From Bacteroidales bacterium (GTDB taxonomy: Bacteria > Bacteroidota > Bacteroidia > Bacteroidales > P3), in NCBI GenBank assembly GCA_031274555.1, contig JAISPZ010000114.1, positions 1-46,075 of the forward strand: 46,075 bases of DNA, given 5' to 3'. The translations under genes were made by a program, and so were the position numbers. Of this stretch, positions 25,801-33,216 are shown one piece after another (position 1 is the first letter of the stretch; every line of letters begins with the position of its first letter). The notes under the pieces were generated by a model, which saw only the letters and a program-made list of their open reading frames with translations, ran no database searches and had not been told where the DNA came from.

Positions 25801-25928
25801 TTACCGTACAAAATGTATTTACAATTACCAAATACGAGGGTATTGATCCTGAAAATGGTAGCGGTATTGACAATAACTATTATCCTTTTCCGCGCACCTT
25901 TAATTTAGGTATAAAACTTCGCTATTAA
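22896..25928 (+). CDS. SusC/RagA-family TonB-dependent outer-membrane transporter, copy 2
   Basis: The 1010-residue protein has the same architecture as copy 1: signal peptide ending ATAMQA, regulatory-like domain (ISGTVIDSKGDPVVGVNIIE), SQVVVVGYGTATKEKLTGSV, plug motif IRIRGGASLNASNDPLIIVD and IESISILKDAAATAIYGSRA, then a barrel. It differs enough from copy 1 to be an older paralogue rather than a recent copy. It starts the plus-strand susC2-susD2-susE-susF set; susD2 begins 19 bases after its stop, the usual tight spacing. Its leader does not clearly share the conserved blocks. Confidence 0.95.
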   Translation: MSKKILLWLFATLLLGATAMQAKTPISGTVIDSKGDPVVGVNIIEKEVTGGSVTDVMGRFTIEATSPDAMLVFTFVGMAPIEIKAADADGKTLTLSQNSNQLSQVVVVGYGTATKEKLTGSVTSVGEREFRQGINTTATSLIAGKVAGVNITPNGGRAGDGNQIRIRGGASLNASNDPLIIVDGLPLSNDGISGLTNPLSSVNPNDIESISILKDAAATAIYGSRASNGVVIITTKKGTSGESGKKVSIDFTTNNSLATVARKVNTLTGSEFKQLVENYPNYTNQAQKDLYLGYLGYVSQIKNGNEVRSYANTDWQDEIYRPAFTSDNVLSISGAPRYLPYRVSVGYMTQDGLLKTDNVQRTTVSVALNPSLLKNHLNINVNAKGTYTSSHFGNGDAIGAALRMDPTKPVYNPLADENDLFNGYWQWTTDAAGRVPNGMATANPVSLLNSKTDIGTALRSFGNLQIDYKIHGFEDLRANINLGYDVANGYGSVVREEWAPSTFFGLGERSKYNQLRTDLMLEAYLAYSKDIGKHHVDAMAGYTYQSYKTTDNNYVKYFYDNTMDSSSIPTFPTNIEEHVLLSFYGRANYSYDDRYIVQLSIRRDGSSRFSEQHRWGWFPSASAAWRISNEAFLKNNKVISDLKLRVGWGMTGQQDGIGNYEYLSRYSQSTNTAMIQFGDQFYYMWRPAGYDIDRHWEATTTYNAGLEFGFLKNRITASVDYYFKKTTDLLNEVPLSMGSNFKNRIVKNIGEMENSGIEFNINASVLEHKDFSLDLGYNFTWNTTKITKLTLNDNDPSYPGALTGGISGGTGNTVLIHSTGYTPNTFYVYKQLYDAKGNPIEGAYADRNGDGVINESDLYHYKSSAPDFFMGFNFTLRWKNLSLSSSLRASIGNYMYYNTASDVSNYSQIINPNNFLSNTTNDIYSSTFNTRQLLSDYYVQNASFLKMDYITLAYDFGRLGNVVGLSLNFTVQNVFTITKYEGIDPENGSGIDNNYYPFPRTFNLGIKLRY

Positions 25929-25947
25929 CCAAGTAAAAAATAAGATC

Positions 25948-27630
25948 ATGAGAAAATATTTGAGAATAATGACAATATCCTTGCTTGCAGTATTTTTCTT
26001 TACTGCCTGCATAAAGGATTTAGATAAATTTCCTGCTAACGACAAAACAAAACAGGATGTTTATGCTGACGCAGCAGGTTATAAAATGGCTCTTGCAAAA
26101 GTTTATGGTACAATGATCCTTTCAGGAAATCAGGGACCTGCGGGTCAGGGGGATATTGACGGGCTTGACGAGGGACAGTATGCCGACTTTTTGCGCAACT
26201 TTTTTAACCATCAGGAACTCCCCACCGACGAAGCACACTGTATTTGGAACGATCCTGGTGTTCCTGAGTTGAATAACATCAACTTTGTTCCCACCTGCGG
26301 CTTTACCATTGGCTTATACGACAAGAGTCTGCTGCAAATTATGTATGCCAACGATTTTCTGCGTAACTGCACAGAAGAAGAACTTGTTTCGCATAATTTG
26401 AGTGAAGCCGAAAAGACGGAAATAGGATATTATGCAGCCGAAGCTCGCTTTTTGCGTGCCTTTCAGTATTGGGTGCTTATAGACTGTTTCGGCAATCCTC
26501 CGTTCTTTACAGAGGAAGACAATCTGGGTGAATTACCACGTCAGACCAACCGTTCTGAATTATTCGACTACGTAGAGGCAGAATTGCTTGATTTAGTCAA
26601 TAATAATCTGCTTAAAGAAGTGCGCACGAATGAATACGGACGGGTGGACAAAGCAGCTGCATACGCATTACTCGCGCGTCTTTATCTGAATGCAAACGTT
26701 TATAAATCACCTGTAGGCAGTCCCGGCAATGATGTGCAATACTATACTAACGCCATTACTTATGCCAATAAGGTTATAGAAGCGGGATACAGTATAAAGC
26801 AGGGAAAGTATGAGCATTTATTCCTTAACGATAACGACAAAAATAATCCCGAAGTAATTTTTTCGATAAATTACGACGGCTCTCGTTCACAGGGTTATGG
26901 TGGAATTACGTTCCTTATTAACGCGTCTTCTAACGGCAATTATCAAACCACCTATCATAATACACTTTTGCACTACGGCACTTTTGTCAATGCTAACTGG
27001 GCAGGCTATCGTCTTAGAGGAAATTTTTATGAAAAATTTCCTTCAAACGACGAGCGCAGGCTCTTTATAGGTAGTAATTTGTATATGGGAGATAATCCTA
27101 CTAATTATGAATATGGTATGGCTACGTACAAATACCGCAATATTCCATCGACTCTCACGCTGGCAAAATGTGACGAAGTTCTTGCGTGTAGAGAGGATAC
27201 TAACTGTACAGGAGTAAAAGTTTTTGGAAATCATGTTACAGGTGAATTTGTGGACAATGATTTTCCACTTTTCCGTCTGGCGGAAATTTACCTTATCTAT
27301 GCCGAAGCTATCAAACGTGGCGGTTCGGGCGGAAACGAGGCAACAGCGATAGGTTATCTCAACGAACTGCGCAGCAGAGCGGGGTTAAACAATATAAGTT
27401 CGTATGATTTGAATTATATTCTTGACGAACGCGGACGCGAGCTTTATTGGGAATGTCATCGCAGAACCGACCTTGTACGCTACAATCAATTTACCACAGG
27501 CAGTTATCTCTGGGAATGGAAAGGCGGAGTAAAGAATGGGCAGGCATTAGATGCTCACTTCAATATTTACCCAATTCCCTCGCAGGATTTGCAGGCAAAT
27601 ACCAACCTTAAACAAAATCCTGGATATTAA
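25948..27630 (+). CDS. SusD/RagB-family starch-binding lipoprotein, copy 2
   Basis: A 560-residue lipoprotein (signal ...LLAVFFFTAC with Cys at residue 21). Typical SusD motifs are AAEARFLRAFQYWVLIDCFGN, AYALLARLYLNANVY, FPLFRLAEIYLIYAEAIKR, LDERGRELYWECHRRTDLVRY and a C-terminal KQNPGY. It is translated between susC2 and the susE-like gene with short gaps and should pair with the product of susC2. Confidence 0.95.
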   Translation: MRKYLRIMTISLLAVFFFTACIKDLDKFPANDKTKQDVYADAAGYKMALAKVYGTMILSGNQGPAGQGDIDGLDEGQYADFLRNFFNHQELPTDEAHCIWNDPGVPELNNINFVPTCGFTIGLYDKSLLQIMYANDFLRNCTEEELVSHNLSEAEKTEIGYYAAEARFLRAFQYWVLIDCFGNPPFFTEEDNLGELPRQTNRSELFDYVEAELLDLVNNNLLKEVRTNEYGRVDKAAAYALLARLYLNANVYKSPVGSPGNDVQYYTNAITYANKVIEAGYSIKQGKYEHLFLNDNDKNNPEVIFSINYDGSRSQGYGGITFLINASSNGNYQTTYHNTLLHYGTFVNANWAGYRLRGNFYEKFPSNDERRLFIGSNLYMGDNPTNYEYGMATYKYRNIPSTLTLAKCDEVLACREDTNCTGVKVFGNHVTGEFVDNDFPLFRLAEIYLIYAEAIKRGGSGGNEATAIGYLNELRSRAGLNNISSYDLNYILDERGRELYWECHRRTDLVRYNQFTTGSYLWEWKGGVKNGQALDAHFNIYPIPSQDLQANTNLKQNPGY

Positions 27631-27654
27631 TAAAACCTATAAAATTATAAACAC

Positions 27655-28731
27655 ATGAAGAATATAATAAAAATCTTTTCAGCTTGCTTTTTACTACTGC
27701 TCGTAGTTGTCGGCTGTAAGAAAGACGAAGTAAAAATAATTGTTCCCGACCCGAGCACTTGGGTTGTGCCTGTACTTAATCCTGTGGATACTGTCGCGAT
27801 AACAAAAGAGAACATAGGCGAGGGAAAAGTAACGTTTAAGTATAGTCTTGCCGACTGCAAGCAGCCGTTGGCACTAATAACGTATAGTTTATGTATTAAA
27901 AAGGGAGATAAGACTGCTATTGTCGGAACTTCCGTTACAGACTCTGTGGAAGTTCCTTTTAAGAGCTTAAACTCTACATATCTTGATTTGGGAGTTCCTG
28001 ACAATGGCTTCTCGGAAGTTATTTTTTACGTAGAAGCCGCTGTTGGATTAGGTATTTCCAAACAATTTGTAAATTCCGCACCGATAACAAGTATTGCAAG
28101 TGCTATTCCGAGTACTCCTGACCATGTGTATTTGGTTGGCGACATTTTCAGTTCTTCTCACTCTTGGGATATTGGCAATGCTACTTATATCTTCTTCCGC
28201 GATGAGGAACTTGCCGCTGATAACGTGTATAGTGGTTATTGCAACGCTGGTGAATTTAAAATTGTAGAGGGTGCACTTGGTGATTGGGGTTCAACAGGGA
28301 TAATGGGTAAAGGTGCTGACGGCGAACTTGTTAATCCGGGTGCCAATATAGGTATAGCTACCGCAGGCTTCTACACTATCACCGTCAATACGAGTGCTCT
28401 GTCTTATTCGGTAGAAACTTTTGCTACTCCCAACACAAGTACCTATACTTCCGTAAGTATTATCGGTACAGGTGTAGGTGGTTGGGATGCAGTCAATGAT
28501 GTAATAATGACAGCCACCGACTACGACCCGCACATCTACGAAGCAGCTTCGGTAGCGATAAACGGTGAGGTGAAATTCCGCGCCAATCAGGATTGGGCAG
28601 TTAATTGGGGTGGCGGTGCTTTCCCGTATGGCTTATGTACTCCTGGTGGTAACAATATGGAGATACCCGACGGCACGTACTACGTGAAACTCAATACCCA
28701 TACAGGACATTCTATCTTTATCAAACAATAA
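27655..28731 (+). CDS. SusE-like outer-membrane lipoprotein
   Basis: The 358-residue protein has a lipoprotein signal ending VVVGC (C21 region) and an N-terminal Ig-like domain (PDPSTWVVPVLNPVDTVAIT) as in SusE, followed by two SusE/F-type modules, DHVYLVGDIFSSSHSWDIGN and VSIIGTGVGGWDAVNDVIM...VKFRANQDWAVNWGG. These modules bind starch in characterised SusE/SusF; binding here is inferred. It lies 24 bases after susD2. There is no equivalent gene in the minus-strand set. Confidence 0.87.
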   Translation: MKNIIKIFSACFLLLLVVVGCKKDEVKIIVPDPSTWVVPVLNPVDTVAITKENIGEGKVTFKYSLADCKQPLALITYSLCIKKGDKTAIVGTSVTDSVEVPFKSLNSTYLDLGVPDNGFSEVIFYVEAAVGLGISKQFVNSAPITSIASAIPSTPDHVYLVGDIFSSSHSWDIGNATYIFFRDEELAADNVYSGYCNAGEFKIVEGALGDWGSTGIMGKGADGELVNPGANIGIATAGFYTITVNTSALSYSVETFATPNTSTYTSVSIIGTGVGGWDAVNDVIMTATDYDPHIYEAASVAINGEVKFRANQDWAVNWGGGAFPYGLCTPGGNNMEIPDGTYYVKLNTHTGHSIFIKQ

Positions 28732-28738
28732 CAAATCT

Positions 28739-28774
28739 GTGAACTGCCTCTCAAGGGGCAGTTCACTTTTTTTT
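28739..28774 (+). terminator. Rho-independent terminator inside the susC2 operon
   Basis: GTGAACTGCC pairs with GGCAGTTCAC around an 8-base loop, followed by eight T. It sits between the susE-like gene and susF-like 2, so it should make the last gene less expressed than those before it. Confidence 0.85.
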
Positions 28775-28794
28775 AAATAAAACGACAAATTACT

Positions 28795-29976
28795 ATGAAG
28801 AAAATTCTAACTATGGCACTTGTTGGTGCAGCCCTTATTATGGGCATTACTTCCTGCGAAAGGACGAAAGACGAAAAAGTAGAAGACGGCGTTTATCTTG
28901 TTGGTGAAGCCTCTCCCTGGTCAAATCTTGCTCACAAGGCGGCTTTCTGGGTAACCAGAAACGAACGTGTAGAGGTTGAAGCGGGGGAACTAAAGCCTCT
29001 GCGCAGCACTTTAAAAGAAATTTATGCTCCGCTGCAAAAAGGTAAATCTTTTCAGATTGCTGTTGTAGAGGGTGGCAATGCTGTTAAATATGGTGGAACG
29101 CTTGTTATGACCTATCAGGGTAGTGGCTCGGATGATCATCCTGTCGGCATTAAAGCGTATTACTATACTCCGAATGAGGGAAGCAGTTTTACTGTGGAAG
29201 AAGACGGAATGTATCATATCGTTTACGAAACTTCGTTAAACAAAATTATTATTTGCAAAGCCAATTGGGGTATTCGTGGTGTTGGTCCTGCTGGTTGGGG
29301 CTTTAACGAAATGGAGCCTTCCAATGGGGACAAGACATGGACGATTACCGATATTGAAGTTCCTGCTTCGGGTGGATGGAAATTCTCTTACGATGGAGGT
29401 TGGAAACTTGGTGTTGATGACACTGTTTGGACTGATTGTACGGTTTCCGTTGGAACTAACTACGGTGCAGGTTCTATCGTTTTCTCGGGCGATGTAGGTA
29501 AGGTGAATATTATTCCCTGCGGAGCGGACTTTGCGCTTCCAGAAGCTGCCAATAAAGGTATTTACACCTTTGTAATGGAGTGGACGGAAGACGGTTGGAA
29601 TGTTAATATGACTAAAACGGGTGATATTGCTGGAATTGACCCTGCCACACAGGTATTGAGTTTGATTGGCTCTGCCGTAGGTGGCTGGGATGTCGCCAAT
29701 GATGTCGATTTGGTTTATCAATCCACCGATGCGGCGGGCTTTGCTTCCTATCAAACCACAAACCTTAATCTGCCTGAGGGTGGTGAGCTTAAAGTGCGTA
29801 AAGACAAGGATTGGGCAACATCTTGGGGCTATAGCGCAGCAAATATCACAGGCGATGTTGAAAATTTCGTTGATAATGGTGGAAACATAAAAGTAGTCGC
29901 AGGAAAAACCTACGCAACCATCACATTCAAAATGAATTGGGACACAGATGCATGGGAACTCAACTTTACTGAATAA
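28795..29976 (+). CDS. SusE/SusF-type outer-membrane starch-binding lipoprotein, paralogue 2
   Basis: The 393-residue protein has a lipoprotein signal ending GITSC and modules DGVYLVGEASPWSN, ANWGIRGVGPAGWGFNEM, SLIGSAVGGWDVANDVDL and KVRKDKDWATSWGYS. It aligns along its full length with the product of 16085-17269, most closely at the C-terminus (both contain NIKVVAGKTYATITFKMNW). The two genes are the last ones of two divergent sus sets, so they look like a duplicated tail gene. A terminator precedes it and a strong hairpin follows. Confidence 0.87.
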   Translation: MKKILTMALVGAALIMGITSCERTKDEKVEDGVYLVGEASPWSNLAHKAAFWVTRNERVEVEAGELKPLRSTLKEIYAPLQKGKSFQIAVVEGGNAVKYGGTLVMTYQGSGSDDHPVGIKAYYYTPNEGSSFTVEEDGMYHIVYETSLNKIIICKANWGIRGVGPAGWGFNEMEPSNGDKTWTITDIEVPASGGWKFSYDGGWKLGVDDTVWTDCTVSVGTNYGAGSIVFSGDVGKVNIIPCGADFALPEAANKGIYTFVMEWTEDGWNVNMTKTGDIAGIDPATQVLSLIGSAVGGWDVANDVDLVYQSTDAAGFASYQTTNLNLPEGGELKVRKDKDWATSWGYSAANITGDVENFVDNGGNIKVVAGKTYATITFKMNWDTDAWELNFTE

Positions 29977-30007
29977 ATCCCTTTCCGCCAACTTATTTTT
30001 AGCGATA

Positions 30008-30043
30008 AACGACAGCAGCCCGAAAATTCGGGCTGCTGTCGTT
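30008..30043 (+). terminator. Strong hairpin ending the susC2 operon
   Basis: A perfect 17-base inverted repeat (AACGACAGCAGCCCGAA and its complement) with a 2-base loop. The T tract after it is poor, so it may stop transcripts from either side or protect their 3' ends. Confidence 0.75.
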
Positions 30044-30075
30044 ATATCTTCGCTAATTTGTGTAAAAAAAATGCG

Positions 30076-30083
30076 TACTTTTG
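30076..30083 (+). promoter_or_regulatory. -7 box upstream of the DUF262 gene
   Basis: TACTTTTG fits TAnnTTTG and lies 22 bases before ATG 30106. The nearest TTTG (30057-30060) is only 15 bases upstream, shorter than the usual 19-21, so the call is partial. Confidence 0.45.
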
Positions 30084-30105
30084 CAAATCACAAAATAGCA
30101 ATAGA

Positions 30106-31257
30106 ATGGCAAAGAATAATATAGAACCAGAAAATGGGAATGAAAATATACAAAACGAAATTCCTTTCAATCCCAACGAAATTTCTATTAACATTGTACC
30201 GAGAACAATCGGACAACTTGTTGATATGTTGCGGCGTGGTGAAATATTAATTCCGCCTTACCAAAGATTGCCAAATCCGTGGAGTGAAAAGAAAAAAAGT
30301 AGATTTATTGAGTCGTTAATGTTAAGTTTGCCAATTCCACTTTTTTATTTTGACGAAGCAGACGATAAAAAATGGAGAGTTATTGATGGTTTGCAGCGGA
30401 TTAGCACATTGGAACATTTTATAATCCTTGATAGTAAGGACAGTACGGAAATTAAAACTGTCAATAAAAATAAACAGCCGTTAATTCTTCAAAATTTGGA
30501 ATTTAAAACAGAATTAAATGGAAAAAAATGGTCCGAACTTCCTCGTGATGTACAAAGAAGAATTGAAACTAATCAAATAACCATAAACTTGGTTGGAAAA
30601 GGAACTCCTGACGAAGTAAAATACAATATTTTTAGTCGTATCAATCAGGTTAGCACGGAATTAACTGCACAGGAAATTCGTACTGCCCTTTTCCAGGGTT
30701 ATCGAATAGATTTTATGGAAAAATTTGTTTCCAACAAAACGGACACAGGTAAAAGTTTTTTGAAAGCAACTGATAATTCTGTTTCTTCAAGACGACAAGA
30801 TGATTTAGATTTTGTGGCACGATTTTTGAGTTTCTATCTTCTTGGTTATGAGAAGTATGAACCTGACATGGATTCTTTTTTGACAATTGGAATAAAATCT
30901 ATTCCGAAAGAACAGGAACAGCAAGAGAAAATACTTAATGATTTTAAAAAAGCAATAGATGTTTCGTATGAAATTTTTGGCACAAATGCTTTTAGAAAAA
31001 TTACTTCGGACAATCCAAGAAATAGAATAAATAAATCATTATTTGAAATAATTAGCGTTTATTTTGCGAAACTAAATGAAATTGAAAAAAATAAATTGTT
31101 GGAACAAAAAATAGATTGCAGAAATGCTTTTACCCAAATGTTATTGACTTCTAATAGAGATTTCTTTTCTGCCATAACAACAGGAACGGCAACAAAGGAT
31201 AATGTACGGAAACGACACGAATTATTTAAAGAATTTCTTAGTAAATTTACATCATGA
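30106..31257 (+). CDS. DUF262 (GmrSD N-domain/ParB-like) protein
   Basis: DUF262 domains have a ParB-like NTP-binding fold and occur in modification-dependent nucleases such as GmrSD and in several phage-defence systems. The protein (383 residues from ATG 30106) has PRTIGQLVDMLRRGEILIPPYQR and the DGLQRISTLEHF motif (family consensus DGQQR), then the FSRINQVSTELTAQEIR segment. No HNH (DUF1524) nuclease domain follows, so it is not a complete GmrSD. A GTG start at 30058 would cross the -7 box and is rejected. Its stop overlaps the ATG of the ATPase gene (ATGA), so they are co-translated. The cassette is visibly richer in A+T than the sus genes. Confidence 0.88.
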   Translation: MAKNNIEPENGNENIQNEIPFNPNEISINIVPRTIGQLVDMLRRGEILIPPYQRLPNPWSEKKKSRFIESLMLSLPIPLFYFDEADDKKWRVIDGLQRISTLEHFIILDSKDSTEIKTVNKNKQPLILQNLEFKTELNGKKWSELPRDVQRRIETNQITINLVGKGTPDEVKYNIFSRINQVSTELTAQEIRTALFQGYRIDFMEKFVSNKTDTGKSFLKATDNSVSSRRQDDLDFVARFLSFYLLGYEKYEPDMDSFLTIGIKSIPKEQEQQEKILNDFKKAIDVSYEIFGTNAFRKITSDNPRNRINKSLFEIISVYFAKLNEIEKNKLLEQKIDCRNAFTQMLLTSNRDFFSAITTGTATKDNVRKRHELFKEFLSKFTS

Positions 31258-32363
31258 TACAAAAAGTCGAATTAAATAATTTTAAATCGCACAAGGAAAC
31301 CATATTAGATTTTTCCAATTTGACGGTACTGTGTGGAGCAAACAGCAGTGGAAAATCTTCGGTTATTCAGGCGTTATTACTGCTAAGAGAGTCGTTTTTT
31401 AATAAATCTCAATTTGATTATTTGGACTTAAAATCAAATCCTGTCACTATCGGCACAGCTAAGGACGCTTTGTATCAATTTAGTGAAAAAGATAAGATTA
31501 AATTCAAGATAAAAACCGACAATCAGAGTATGATTTTTGATTTTGAAATAAAAGATTTAACCAAAACGCTTATACCCAAATCAAGCCATTCCTTTGACAG
31601 CGATCAATTGGAAAAAGAACCTTTATTCGGCAAAAATTGTCAGTTTATCAGTGCTGCTCGCCTTGGACCGCAGGGTACTTATTCAAAAGATGATGTAGTA
31701 GTTGATGTCTATAACCAAATATCAGTAATGGAGGGAAAGGCGGAACATTTTGTTCATTTTTTACAACTACATAAAAATGATGATATTATTCCTAATTTAT
31801 GTCTATCAAATATAAAAGCGACAGATTTATTTTCTCAAGTTACGGCATGGGAAAGAGGAATAAGTTCGGGAGTAAATATAGTTGTTGAGGACAATGGAAC
31901 ACTCGGCTATGAATTAAAATATCAATTCAGTACAAAGGACGGCAAAACAGAGAGTTTTAGTGCCACAAATGTAGGCTTCGGATTGTCGTATGTAATGCCT
32001 GTGATTGTTGCAATATTATCGGCAAAGCCCAACAAATCTGTCTTATTTATTGAAAATCCTGAGGCTCATTTGCACCCACGAGGACAAGCGAAGTTGGCAG
32101 AATTAATATGTTTGGCAGCACAAGCTGGAATACAAATTGTTATCGAAACGCACAGCGATCATATATTCAATGGAATACGGAAAAATATTGCTTCAAAAAA
32201 AATTGAGAAAAATAATGTAAAAATCCATTATTTTGAATTAAATGATAAAAGTGCAACTGTTAGCACGCAAATTCAAATTTCCAATGAAGGGCGTATTGTG
32301 AAGCATATAGAGGGTCTTTTTGACCAATTTGATAATGATTTGGATGAACTGTTGGGCTTATAG
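31254..32363 (+). CDS. AAA/SMC-like ATPase of the DUF3696 type
   Basis: The 369-residue ATPase has Walker A GANSSGKSS (residues 28-36), an ABC/SMC-like signature region NVGFGLSYVMPV (about 238-249), Walker B VLFIENPEAHLHP (262-274) and an H-loop VIETHSDHIFNGIR (295-308). This pattern fits the OLD/RecF-like AAA ATPases that carry DUF3696 at the C-terminus. No TOPRIM nuclease domain is present, so it probably acts as a sensor or regulator for another component. It is locked between the DUF262 gene (4-base overlap) and the next gene (2-base gap). Confidence 0.87.
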   Translation: MIQKVELNNFKSHKETILDFSNLTVLCGANSSGKSSVIQALLLLRESFFNKSQFDYLDLKSNPVTIGTAKDALYQFSEKDKIKFKIKTDNQSMIFDFEIKDLTKTLIPKSSHSFDSDQLEKEPLFGKNCQFISAARLGPQGTYSKDDVVVDVYNQISVMEGKAEHFVHFLQLHKNDDIIPNLCLSNIKATDLFSQVTAWERGISSGVNIVVEDNGTLGYELKYQFSTKDGKTESFSATNVGFGLSYVMPVIVAILSAKPNKSVLFIENPEAHLHPRGQAKLAELICLAAQAGIQIVIETHSDHIFNGIRKNIASKKIEKNNVKIHYFELNDKSATVSTQIQISNEGRIVKHIEGLFDQFDNDLDELLGL

Positions 32364-32365
32364 TT

Positions 32366-33133
32366 ATGGAAATACTTATCAATGAATTATCATTAACCGG
32401 ACAATTTACGTCTGTGGAAAAATTCATAAAAGACGCGCTACCACCATTAATATCTTTATTAAAAGAGGTACATCCCGATAAAGATTTGCTGTATAAAAAA
32501 CGCGATTTTTATAGTTCTCTTATTACTATAGATATATCAATTCATAATTTGTTAATCGGAAAATATTCGCGAAACTATGATGAATTAAGGAAATTCAAAT
32601 CTCAATTATTTTCTCTGTTTGCAGAACCACATTGGGAAAACTCTCAAAAGCACTTATCAACAGACATGTATGTTTATAACGGAAGTAATGTATGCGGACA
32701 ATCAATAGCCGAAGCCTGTGAAAGGGATAGAGTTATAATATCATTTACTCATCAGGATTTTTCAGTAATACAGATACAGGTTGAAAAAAACAGAGTGCCT
32801 GTCGAAGTAGATAATTTATTTACGAAAGGACATTATACTGAACTCGCATACAAACGCGAGCAAATTGATTATGAGCAATATTTTTCATGGCAGTTTGATA
32901 ATAAAAAATGTTTGTTTGTACATAACACCAAACGTTTTTCAGGAACGAACTATATAGAGCAAGGACAGCGAATTTACAGAGAAATACAAACAGGTAATTA
33001 TTGGTATTTAGATAATCTGCATAAAGGTCACTACGAAGTATTTAATGCCGATAAAGAACATATTGGTGTTGCAAATTTGAACGGTGTATTAGATACAACG
33101 AAGAAAAAGAATGGGAGGAAAATAGACCTTTAA
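32366..33133 (+). CDS. Unknown protein, possible C-terminal colicin-E3-like ribonuclease domain; third gene of the DUF262/ATPase cassette
   Basis: I do not recognise the 255-residue protein as a whole. Residues 1-150 look like a helical and beta domain with IAEACERDRVIISFTHQDFS. The last 45 or so residues (from YWYLDNLHKGHYEVF at 212) resemble the cytotoxic ribonuclease domain of colicin E3: D216-x2-H219, E224, then EHIGVANLNG matching the toxin's QHLGSFDPKTG, and a basic end with R251. In E3 an Asp, a His, a Glu and an Arg carry out 16S rRNA cleavage. Spacing of the Glu differs, so this is a hypothesis. It begins 2 bases after the ATPase stop, implying joint function. Confidence 0.55.
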   Translation: MEILINELSLTGQFTSVEKFIKDALPPLISLLKEVHPDKDLLYKKRDFYSSLITIDISIHNLLIGKYSRNYDELRKFKSQLFSLFAEPHWENSQKHLSTDMYVYNGSNVCGQSIAEACERDRVIISFTHQDFSVIQIQVEKNRVPVEVDNLFTKGHYTELAYKREQIDYEQYFSWQFDNKKCLFVHNTKRFSGTNYIEQGQRIYREIQTGNYWYLDNLHKGHYEVFNADKEHIGVANLNGVLDTTKKKNGRKIDL

Positions 33134-33167
33134 CCCATTTCTAATGCGTAGCAAAGGTGTAACTAAT

Positions 33168-33204
33168 AAAAAAAGGCGAACGAGTAAATCGTTCGCCTTT
33201 TTTT
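33168..33204. terminator. Bidirectional terminator
   Basis: A perfect 16-base inverted repeat: seven A, GGCGAACGA, a GTAAA loop, TCGTTCGCC and seven T. It has a T tract on both strands and lies between the converging defence cassette and the T9SS cargo operon, ending both. Confidence 0.95.
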
Positions 33205-33216
33205 GTTGGTGGAGTT

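Noticed and set aside
30106-31257. Complete GmrSD-type modification-dependent nuclease
   Set aside because: Only the DUF262 part is present; no DUF1524 HNH domain is found in this gene or its neighbours.
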